The position numbers and the translations under genes were made by a program. From assembly GCA_963810055.1 (NCBI GenBank), contig CAWEME010000012.1, positions 383,809-447,808 on the forward strand: DNA of 64,000 nucleotides, in the 5' to 3' direction. This document shows, piece by piece, positions 8,196 to 16,873 of the stretch (its first letter is position 1; each line of letters opens with the position of its first letter). The notes beneath the pieces were generated by a model, which was given only the letters and a program-made list of their open reading frames with translations, did not search any database and was not told the origin of the DNA. Source of the stretch: REEB95 sp963810055 (GTDB lineage Bacteria > Pseudomonadota > Alphaproteobacteria > ATCC43930 > CGMCC-115725).

Positions 8196-8322
8196 TCTTC
8201 GCTTTGCTCCTGTGCGGGGGGTGCGGAATTCGGGCGGCAAGCTTGCCCTGTGCGTGTTTCAGGCGCAACCGCGGCACGAGACCGCGCCCGCCTGCCGGAT
8301 ATGGCCGGCACTGTCGAGATAG

Positions 8323-9018
8323 CTAGGCCGCCGCGCCCGCGTCCAGCGAATAGCCGGCGGCGCGCACGGTGCGCACCAGATCGGGGCGGCCCGCTCCGTT
8401 CAAGGCCTTGCGCAGGCGGCGGATATGGACGTCGACGGTGCGCAATTCCACCTCGGCGTCGCGGCCCCAGACCGCGTCGAGCAATTGCTCGCGCGAGAAC
8501 ACGCGGCCCGGCCGTTCCATCAAGAAGCGCAACAGGCGGAATTCGGTCGGGCCCAGATGCACCGGCTTGCCGCCGCGCGTGACGCGGTGAGCGGACAGAT
8601 CGAGCGAGATGTCGGAAAAACGCAGCACTTCCTCGGCCGCGCCCGGCCGGGAGCGACGGATCACGGCGCGCAGCCGCGCGACCAGCTCGTTGGGGCTGAA
8701 GGGCTTCACCACGTAATCATCGGCGCCGCTGTCGAGCCCGCGCACCCGGTCGCCTTCCTCGCCGCGCGCGGTCAGGATGATGACCGGCAAATCCTTCCAG
8801 GCCGGCGTCCGCCGGATCTGGCGGCACACCTCGATGCCCGAAACCCGCGGCAGCATCCAATCGAGCAGCACGGCGTCGGGCTTGGCTTCCTTCAATTGCA
8901 ACAACGCCTCTTCGCCGTCATGCGCCGAGCTCACGGTGAAGCCTTCCTTCTCGAGATTGTAGCGCAGCAGCGTCAAGAGCGCCGTTTCGTCCTCGACGAC
9001 CAGAACCGAGGGGCGCAT
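8323..9018 (-). CDS. phoB: phosphate regulon response regulator PhoB
   Basis: OmpR-class regulator of 231 residues: receiver domain with D53 in 'VLLDWMLP' and K in 'YVVKPFSP', then a winged helix ('TEFRLLRFLMERPGRVFSREQLLDAVWG', seen as separate shorter blocks; 'RTVDVHIRRLRKAL' as recognition segment). It activates genes with Pho boxes when phosphorylated by PhoR under phosphate limitation. The start ATG shares one base with the phoU stop (TGATG), so it is translationally coupled as last gene of the pst operon. Confidence 0.97.
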   Translation of the reverse strand: MRPSVLVVEDETALLTLLRYNLEKEGFTVSSAHDGEEALLQLKEAKPDAVLLDWMLPRVSGIEVCRQIRRTPAWKDLPVIILTARGEEGDRVRGLDSGADDYVVKPFSPNELVARLRAVIRRSRPGAAEEVLRFSDISLDLSAHRVTRGGKPVHLGPTEFRLLRFLMERPGRVFSREQLLDAVWGRDAEVELRTVDVHIRRLRKALNGAGRPDLVRTVRAAGYSLDAGAAA

Positions 9019-9758
9019 CAGCCTTCGTCTCCGTTGGGTTCTTCGGCACTGATGTCGGGCGTCAGCGCCAGGCTGGTGCGGTCGCGCTTGGGCCGGGCCT
9101 GGGCCAAGGGCGTGCCGTGCACCAGGAAATAGAGCGTCTCGGCGATGTTGGTGGCGTGATCGCCGATGCGCTCCAGGTTCTTGGCCATGAAGAGCAAATG
9201 CGCGCAAGACGTGATGTTGCGCGGGTCCTCGATCATGTAGGTCAAAAGCTCGCGGAACAGGCTGGTGTAGAGATCGTCCATCTCCTCGTCCCGCATCCAC
9301 ACGACGAGCGCCTTCTCGGCGTCGCGCTCGACGAAGGCGTCGAGCACGTCCTTGATCATGGCGCTCCCCAACCGCCCCATGCGCGGTATGCCGCTGACCG
9401 GCCTGACCGGCGGCGTCTGATTGAGCGCGATCGCGCGCTTGGCCACGTTACAGGCGTAATCGGCGATGCGCTCGAGGTCGGACGAGATCTTCAATCCGGC
9501 GATGATCTGGCGCAGATCGCGCGCCATCGGCTGCCGGAGCGCCAGGAGCCGCACCACCAGGCTTTCCACCTCGCGTTCCAGTTCATCGACGCGCGCATCG
9601 CCCTTCACCACGCGCGCGGCCAGCTCGCTGTCGCGCTTGGCCACCGCCTCGATCGCCGCCGCCAGCTGGCTTTCGGCCAATCCCCCCATCTCGGCGATGA
9701 TGTTGTCGAGCCGCTGCAGCTCCTGGTCGTAGCTCTTGATGATGTGTTCGGAAACCAT
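9018..9758 (-). CDS. phoU: phosphate signalling protein PhoU
   Basis: Two tandem PhoU helical domains in 246 residues, each with a metal-binding-type 'ERIADYACN'/'ERIGDHATN' segment. PhoU links the Pst transporter to PhoR and prevents Pho activation when phosphate is plentiful. The ATG at 9756-9758 has AAGGAG 9 bases upstream. It sits 14 bases after pstB and is coupled to phoB. The acidic C-terminal tail ('ISAEEPNGDEG') is an ordinary extension. Confidence 0.96.
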   Translation of the reverse strand: MVSEHIIKSYDQELQRLDNIIAEMGGLAESQLAAAIEAVAKRDSELAARVVKGDARVDELEREVESLVVRLLALRQPMARDLRQIIAGLKISSDLERIADYACNVAKRAIALNQTPPVRPVSGIPRMGRLGSAMIKDVLDAFVERDAEKALVVWMRDEEMDDLYTSLFRELLTYMIEDPRNITSCAHLLFMAKNLERIGDHATNIAETLYFLVHGTPLAQARPKRDRTSLALTPDISAEEPNGDEG

Positions 9759-9772
9759 GAAATCGCGCTCCT

Positions 9773-10650
<878 letters not shown>

Positions 10651-10654
<4 letters not shown>

Positions 10655-11499
10655 TTTTCGAAGCTGCTCCAAGAGGCCAGTAAGCGCGCGATGATGTTGA
10701 GCGACAGGATGGCGAGCGTGATCAGCAACGCCCCGCCCCAGGCCAGCTGCTGCCAGTCGGCATAAGGCGAAAGCGCGAACTGGAAGATCACCACTGGCAG
10801 ATTCCCCATGGGGCCATTCATGTCGGAGCTCCAGAACTGGTTGTTGAGCGCGGTGAAAAGCAAGGGCGCGGTCTCGCCGGCGATGCGCGCTACCGCCAAA
10901 AGGACGCCCGTCAGCATGCCCTGCATCGCCGCGCGGTAGACCACCAGGATCACCACCTTCCACTGCGGCGCGCCCAGGGCAAAGGCCGCCTCGCGCAGGC
11001 TCGCCGGCACCAGCGACAGCATGTTCTCGCTGGTGCGCACCACCACCGGCACGACCAGGATGGCGAGCGCCATCGATCCGGCCCAGCCGGAGAAATGGCC
11101 CATGGGCACGACCATGACCTCGTAGACGAACAAGCCGACGACGATCGACGGCGCGGACAGCAGGATGTCGTTGATGAAACGCACCGTCATGGCGAGCCGG
11201 CTCGAACGGCTGAATTCGGCGAGGAAGGTGCCGCACAATATGCCGACCGGCGTGCCGACGGCCGTCGCCACCGCGGTCATGACCAGGCTGCCGTAAATAG
11301 CGTTCATCAGCCCGCCGTTTCTGCCCGGCGGCGGCGTGTTCTGGGTGAAGAAATCGAATCCCAGCGCGGGAAGGCCGTTCTTCAACAGCGACACCATGAT
11401 GAGGAACAACACCAGCAACCCTACGCCAGTCGCGGCGAAGGACAGCGACAGGATGAGGTAATTGGTGGCGTGGCGGCGCCGGTACAGCATCGCGTCCAT
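10651..11499 (-). CDS. pstA: phosphate ABC transporter permease PstA
   Basis: Six-helix permease of 282 residues of the BPD_transp family, with the EAA loop region 'SLREAAFALGAPQWK' that contacts PstB. The start at 11499 is chosen for an AAGGAG 8 bases upstream; an upstream in-frame start exists but overlaps pstC and lacks such a site. It lies between pstC (2 bases away) and pstB (4-base overlap). Confidence 0.95.
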
Positions 11500-11501
11500 G
11501 C

Positions 11502-12431
11502 TCAGGCTCCTTCCCGCGAACCCATGCGCCACAGCATGTAATTCGCCAGGGCCAGCACGATCAGGGTGATGACGAACAGGATCAACCCGAGCGCGACCAG
11601 CGAAGAGGTGTAAATCTGGTCCACCGCCTCGGTGAATTCATTGGCCAAGGTGGCCGAGATGGTGGTGCCGGGCGCCAGCAGCGAGGCCTTGATGTGGTGC
11701 GCGTTGCCGATGACGAAGGTCACCGCCATGGTCTCGCCCAGCGCGCGGCCCAGCCCGAGCATGACGCCGCCGACGATGCCGATCCGCGAATGGGGGATGA
11801 TGATGTCGCGGATGACCTCGGATGTCGTGGCCCCCATGCCATAGGCGCTTTCGCGCAACAGCGGCGGCACGGTCAGGAACACGTCGCGGCTGACCGAGGC
11901 GATGAAGGGCAGCACCATCACCGCCAGGATGATGCTCGCGGTCAATATGCCCAGGCCCAAGGGCGGCCCGGCGAAGAGATCGCCGAAGAACGGGATCTCG
12001 CCGAGGCTGTTGATGAGTGCGGGCTGCAAGGTGGATTGCAGAATCGGCGCCAGCACGAACAGTCCCCAGATGCCATAGATGATGCTGGGGATCGCGGCGA
12101 GGAGTTCGATCAAGACGCCGATCGGCCGGCGCAACAAAGGCGGGCACAGCTCGGTCAGGAAGATGGCGATGCCGAAAGCCAGCGGCACCGCCAGCGCCAT
12201 GGCGACGAAAGACGTGATCAGCGTGCCGTAGATCGCCGGCAACGCGCCGAAGGCGTCCTTGACCGGGTTCCAGGCGGTGCTGGTCAGGAATCCCAGGCCG
12301 AAGGCGTGGAAAGCCGGGATCGATCCCGCCATCAGCGATGCGATGATCGCGCCCAAAAGCAGCAACACGCCGAGCGCGAAGCCGCGGGTGACAGCGCGGA
12401 ATACTGTGTCGCCCAAACGCTGGCGCCGCAT
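11502..12431 (-). CDS. pstC: phosphate ABC transporter permease PstC
   Basis: First permease of the Pst importer. It is multi-pass, with the EAA loop 'LLRESAYGMGATTSEV' and the family segment 'GLGRALGETMAV'. The start is uncertain: ATG at 12431 places Met about 12 residues before the first membrane helix, while a TTG at 12494 would add 21 residues. No strong ribosome-binding site favours either. First gene of the pst operon behind the Pho box at 12567-12584. Confidence 0.94.
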   Translation of the reverse strand: MRRQRLGDTVFRAVTRGFALGVLLLLGAIIASLMAGSIPAFHAFGLGFLTSTAWNPVKDAFGALPAIYGTLITSFVAMALAVPLAFGIAIFLTELCPPLLRRPIGVLIELLAAIPSIIYGIWGLFVLAPILQSTLQPALINSLGEIPFFGDLFAGPPLGLGILTASIILAVMVLPFIASVSRDVFLTVPPLLRESAYGMGATTSEVIRDIIIPHSRIGIVGGVMLGLGRALGETMAVTFVIGNAHHIKASLLAPGTTISATLANEFTEAVDQIYTSSLVALGLILFVITLIVLALANYMLWRMGSREGA

Positions 12432-12566
12432 TGCGCGCGGCGCCAGTCCGGCAACGGCGATTTCCCCAGCCGGGCCTTGGTGGCGCGCCTCCAAGCCTTG
12501 TCCCCGTGTCAGCCAAAACCGCGGGATTCGATCAAATCACCGCCCCAGCAGGACTACGCGAGTTTC

Positions 12567-12584
12567 GTTACCGTTTTATGACAG
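12567..12584 (-). promoter_or_regulatory. Pho box upstream of pstC
   Basis: Minus-strand sequence CTGTCATAAAACGGTAAC: two 7-base half-sites (CTGTCAT and CGGTAAC) separated by four A-rich bases, giving the 11-base periodicity of PhoB sites. It lies in the phoR-pstC gap, 73 to 150 bases before pstC, and should drive pstCAB-phoU-phoB under phosphate starvation. Confidence 0.85.
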
Positions 12585-12598
12585 CATCCGACTCGGCG

Positions 12599-14017
12599 CT
12601 AAAGCTCGGCTTTTGCCTGAACCGGGACGGGGGCGGGCTGTGCAGCGGCCGGCAGATGTACGGTGAAGACCGAGCCCTGGCCCGGCTCGCTCTCGATCTC
12701 GAAGGCGCCGCGGTGGCGGCTGATGATGTGCTTGACGATGGCCAGGCCCAGCCCGGTGCCGCCCAGCGCGCGCGAACGCGCCGCGTCGACCCGGTAGAAG
12801 CGCTCGGTCAGCCGGGGCAGATGCTCGCGCGCGATGCCCGGCCCATGGTCCCGCACCGCCACCGCCACCGCCGGCTGCCTTTCGCCCGGCCGCGCCCCGG
12901 TCAGGATGCGGTGGGACGGCCGCACCACGACCTCGATGGGCGTGCCCTCGGCGCCGTATTTGATCGCGTTGTCGAGCAGGTTCTGGAACACCTGGATCAG
13001 CTCGTCGCTGTCGCCGGCGACCGGGGGCAATCCAGGCGCGATATCGATCGCAATGTGCATGCCCCGCGCCTTGGCGCGCGGCTCCAGCGGCTCGGCCGCG
13101 CTCATCAGCACGCCCGAAATCGCGACCTCCTCGGTCGGCGGGCTGTGCTCGTTCATCTCGATGCGCGACAGCGACAGCAGATCCTCCACCAGCCGGGTCA
13201 TCCGTCCGCCCTGTTCCGCCATGATCGACAGAAAGCGCTCGCGCGCGGGCTCGTCCTCGCGCGCCGGTCCCCGCAAGGTCTCGATGAATCCCACCAGCGT
13301 CGCCAGGGGCGTGCGCAATTCGTGGCTGGCATTGGCGACGAAATCGGCGCGCAGACGCTCGGCGCGCTTCAACTGGGTCAGATCGTGCAGCACCAGAACG
13401 GCGGACGCGCCCTCGGCCTCCGGCGAGAGCCGCGCCAGATGCGCGCTCAGATGGCGCTCGACCGGGCTGGTGAGATCGAACTCGACCACCTTGGCGCTCT
13501 CGCCCTTCAACACCTGGTCGGCCGCGTTCAGCACCGCCGGGTGGCGCAGGCATCCGGCCAGGTCGCGGCCTTCGATGCGCTCGCCCAAAAGCGCGTTGGC
13601 CGCGGCGTTGGCGCGCACCACGCGGCGGCCGCGGTCGAGCAGCAGCAGCGGCTCGGGCAGCGCCGCCACCACCGACCGCGCGGATATGAGTTCGGCCTCG
13701 CGCCCGCGCAGCTCCGTCTTGGAGGCGCGCGCCCAGCGGCCGAGCGCCAGCCACAACGCCCGCACCAGGCCGTGATGGCTGCCGACCTCGGGCACCGCCG
13801 CCTCGTCCGCCGCCATGGCTTCGAGCGCGTTCGCCAGCGCGGCCAGCCCCGCGATCAGCGGATACAGCAGCACCGCCACCGCCACGAAGATGAGGCCCGC
13901 GTCGAGCCAGGCAAAACGCGGCGCGATCAGCCCGAGATAGCCCAGCGCCGCCAGCAGCACGAAGGCGGGCGTCGACAGGATGAAGGCGTCGAGCGCCAGG
14001 CGCAGCCACATCCTCAT
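12599..14017 (-). CDS. phoR: phosphate regulon sensor histidine kinase PhoR
   Basis: A 472-residue membrane kinase: two N-terminal helices (about 8-30 and 38-62), a PAS domain (about 115-215), H-box 'NASHELRTPL' with H232, N-box 'QNLLDNAIKY', G1 'DHGPGI' and G2 'GGTGLGLAIV'. It phosphorylates PhoB. The gene precedes pstC with the Pho box in between, an order seen in other alphaproteobacteria. It is divergent from mutS, with 124 bases between the start codons. Confidence 0.95.
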   Translation of the reverse strand: MRMWLRLALDAFILSTPAFVLLAALGYLGLIAPRFAWLDAGLIFVAVAVLLYPLIAGLAALANALEAMAADEAAVPEVGSHHGLVRALWLALGRWARASKTELRGREAELISARSVVAALPEPLLLLDRGRRVVRANAAANALLGERIEGRDLAGCLRHPAVLNAADQVLKGESAKVVEFDLTSPVERHLSAHLARLSPEAEGASAVLVLHDLTQLKRAERLRADFVANASHELRTPLATLVGFIETLRGPAREDEPARERFLSIMAEQGGRMTRLVEDLLSLSRIEMNEHSPPTEEVAISGVLMSAAEPLEPRAKARGMHIAIDIAPGLPPVAGDSDELIQVFQNLLDNAIKYGAEGTPIEVVVRPSHRILTGARPGERQPAVAVAVRDHGPGIAREHLPRLTERFYRVDAARSRALGGTGLGLAIVKHIISRHRGAFEIESEPGQGSVFTVHLPAAAQPAPVPVQAKAEL

Positions 14018-14141
14018 GCGGTTTTACCATATCGGCCCATAAGGGATTGTAACCCCTCGCCGGGCGTTGAGGCAGGTCCCAAAGTTCGGCCCGCGCCCTG
14101 CCGGTTCCCTAAGGCCAAGGCGGGATGTTAGCTTGCGGGAC

Positions 14142-16829
14142 ATGCCGCCCGCCCGCCCCGGCCAAGCCGTTTCGACGCAATCCGCCGCGCCCGCCGCGCC
14201 GCCCCTTGTGGCCGGGGCCGAGGCCTCGCCGATGATGGCGCAATATCTCGACTTGAAGCGCCAGCATGCCGATTGCCTGCTGTTCTACCGCATGGGCGAT
14301 TTCTACGAGCTGTTCTTCGAGGATGCGGCCAAGGCCGCGCGCGCGCTCGACATCGCGCTCACCAAGCGCGGCAAGCACGAGGGCGCGGACATTCCCATGT
14401 GCGGGGTGCCGGTGCACGCGGCCGAGGCCTATCTCGCCAAGCTGATCCGCCAGGGCTTCCGCGTCGCGGTGTGCGAGCAGATGGAGGATCCGGCCGAGGC
14501 CCGCAAGCGCCCGGGCAAGCCGCCGGTCAAACGCGCGGTGGTGCGCATCGTCACCCCCGGCACCATCACCGAGGAGAACATCCTCGATGCGCGGCGCCAC
14601 AATTACCTGGCCGCTTTGGCCGAGGCGGGAAGCGCGCTGGCGCTCGCCTGGCTCGACCTTTCGACCGGCGATTTCGGAACGCAGGAGGTGGCCAGCGCGA
14701 ATCTCGGCGCGGCGCTCGCGCGCCTCGCGCCCGGCGAAATCCTGCTGCCCGAGCGGCTCCTGCAGAAACCCGAATTGTTCGAGCTCTTGAACGACTGGAA
14801 ATCCGCGCTCTCGCCCCTGCCCAATGCGCGCTTCGATTCCGAGAACGGCCGGAAGCGCCTCGAGACGGCCTTGGGGGTGAAGGCGCTCGACGCCTTCGGC
14901 GATTTCTCGCGATCCGAGATCGCGGCGGCGGGCTCGCTGTTGGATTACGTCGATTTGACCCAGCAGGGCAAGCTGCCGGCGTTGAACCCGCCGCGGCGCT
15001 TTTCGTCCGGCGCCTTCTTGGCGATCGATCCCGCCACCAGGCGCAACCTCGAACTGACCGAGACCCTGACGGGCGAGCGAACCGGCAGCCTCCTGGCCGC
15101 CATCGACCGCACCAAAACCGGCGCGGGCGCGCGGCTCTTGGCCGAACATCTCGCGGCGCCCCTGACCGATGCGCACGCGATAGCGGCGCGGCTCGACGCG
15201 GTCGGGTTCTTCGCCGAATCCGAGAGCCAACGCCAGGACAGCCGCGCCATCCTCGGGCGTTGTCCGGACATGGCGCGCGCCATGGCGCGCCTTTCCTTGG
15301 GCCGCGGCGGCCCACGCGACCTGGCCGCGTTGCGCGACGGCTTGGAGCAAAGCGCGGGCTTGCGCGCGGCGCTTGCCTCGGCCCGGCCTCCTGCCCTCGT
15401 CGCCCAAGCCCTCAAGGATCTGGGCGAGCATTCGGCTTTCGTCGACCTCTTGAATCGTGCGCTGGCGGCGGAGCTGCCGCTTTATGCCCGCGACGGCGGC
15501 TTCGTCGCCGCGGGCTACGCGCCCGAACTCGACGAGCTGCGCCGTTTGCGCGACGAAGGCCGCCGCCTGGTGGCCGAACTCCAGGCGCGCTACGCGGGCG
15601 AATCGGGCGTCGCTTCGCTCAAGATCCGGCACAACAACGTGCTGGGCTATCACATCGAGGTGTCGCCCAATCACGCGGGCAAGCTCGGGCCTTCCTTCAT
15701 CCACCGCCAGACGCTGGCCTCCTCGGTGCGCTACACCACATCCGAATTGGGCGAGCTCGAAAGCCGCATCGCGTCCGCGGCCGACAAGGCGCTGGCGCTC
15801 GAACTCCGGCTGTTCGAGGATCTGGTGAACGAGGCGCGGGCCCGCGCGGAAATGATCCAGGCGGCGGCCTCGGCGCTGGCTTCGCTCGACGTCGCGGCGA
15901 GCCATGCCGAGCTGGCGGTGGAGCGGGATTACCGCCGGCCGCTGGTTGGAAACGACTTGGCGTTTTCGATCAAGGCCGGCCGCCATCCGGTGGTCGAATC
16001 GTTCTTGAAGCGCCAGGCCGCGCAGAGCTTCGTCGCCAATGATTGCGAGTTCAAGCCGGGCCAGAAACTGTGGCTGCTGACCGGCCCCAACATGGCGGGC
16101 AAATCGACATTCCTGCGCCAGAACGCGCTCATTGCCGTGCTGGCGCAGATGGGCAGCTATGTCCCGGCGGAATCGGCCGTCATCGGCATCGTCGACCGGC
16201 TGTTCAGCCGCGTCGGCGCCGCCGACGATCTGGCGCGCGGCCGTTCAACATTTATGGTCGAGATGGTCGAGACCGCTGCCATTCTCAACCAGGCCACCGA
16301 ACGCTCGCTGGTCATACTCGACGAGATCGGCCGCGGCACCTCGACCTTCGACGGGCTTTCGATCGCCTGGGCGGCGCTCGAACATCTGCACGGGGTCAAT
16401 CGCTGCCGCTGCCTCTTCGCCACCCATTACCATGAGCTGACGGCGCTTCACGGCAAGCTCGAGGACCTGTCCTGCTGGACCATGCGCGTCAAGGAATGGC
16501 AGGGCGACGTGGTTTTCCTGCACGAGGTGGCGCAGGGATCCGCCGACCGTTCCTACGGCATCCATGTGGCGAAGCTCGCAGGATTGCCGCAAGCCGTGAT
16601 CGCGCGCGCCGAGCAGGTGCTGGCGACATTGGAGAAGGGCGAGCAGCGCGGGCAATTGACCAAGCTCGCCGAGGATTTGCCGCTCTTCACCTCGAACCCG
16701 CCGCCGCGCGCGCCTTCGCCTTCGGAGCTGGAGAAGCTCCTGGCCGGGTTGCGTCCGGACGAGCTTTCGCCCAAGGAAGCGCTCGAATTCCTCTATCGGA
16801 TCAAGAGCTTGGCCGAGAAGCGCGGCTGA
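14142..16829 (+). CDS. mutS: DNA mismatch repair ATPase MutS
   Basis: Mismatch sensor of 895 residues. Domain I carries the mismatch-wedge 'GDFYELF' (F54, E56). Connector, core, lever and clamp domains follow. The ATPase has Walker A 'GPNMAGKST' from residue 648, Walker B 'VILDEIGRGTST' and the dimerisation HTH tail. The ATG at 14142 is preferred over an upstream TTG at 14067, which would add 25 low-complexity residues. Relative to E. coli MutS it has an extra Ala/Pro-rich N-terminus of about 25 residues. It overlaps no neighbour; glnD follows 44 bases later on the same strand. Confidence 0.97.
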   Translation: MPPARPGQAVSTQSAAPAAPPLVAGAEASPMMAQYLDLKRQHADCLLFYRMGDFYELFFEDAAKAARALDIALTKRGKHEGADIPMCGVPVHAAEAYLAKLIRQGFRVAVCEQMEDPAEARKRPGKPPVKRAVVRIVTPGTITEENILDARRHNYLAALAEAGSALALAWLDLSTGDFGTQEVASANLGAALARLAPGEILLPERLLQKPELFELLNDWKSALSPLPNARFDSENGRKRLETALGVKALDAFGDFSRSEIAAAGSLLDYVDLTQQGKLPALNPPRRFSSGAFLAIDPATRRNLELTETLTGERTGSLLAAIDRTKTGAGARLLAEHLAAPLTDAHAIAARLDAVGFFAESESQRQDSRAILGRCPDMARAMARLSLGRGGPRDLAALRDGLEQSAGLRAALASARPPALVAQALKDLGEHSAFVDLLNRALAAELPLYARDGGFVAAGYAPELDELRRLRDEGRRLVAELQARYAGESGVASLKIRHNNVLGYHIEVSPNHAGKLGPSFIHRQTLASSVRYTTSELGELESRIASAADKALALELRLFEDLVNEARARAEMIQAAASALASLDVAASHAELAVERDYRRPLVGNDLAFSIKAGRHPVVESFLKRQAAQSFVANDCEFKPGQKLWLLTGPNMAGKSTFLRQNALIAVLAQMGSYVPAESAVIGIVDRLFSRVGAADDLARGRSTFMVEMVETAAILNQATERSLVILDEIGRGTSTFDGLSIAWAALEHLHGVNRCRCLFATHYHELTALHGKLEDLSCWTMRVKEWQGDVVFLHEVAQGSADRSYGIHVAKLAGLPQAVIARAEQVLATLEKGEQRGQLTKLAEDLPLFTSNPPPRAPSPSELEKLLAGLRPDELSPKEALEFLYRIKSLAEKRG

Positions 16830-16873
16830 ACCGGCCAAGCGACAGCATGATCCCGCCGGTGTAAACTGACCCC

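Noticed and set aside
12431..14131. 566-codon plus-strand frame opposite phoR
   Set aside because: Shadow of a clear histidine kinase gene; no recognisable domain.
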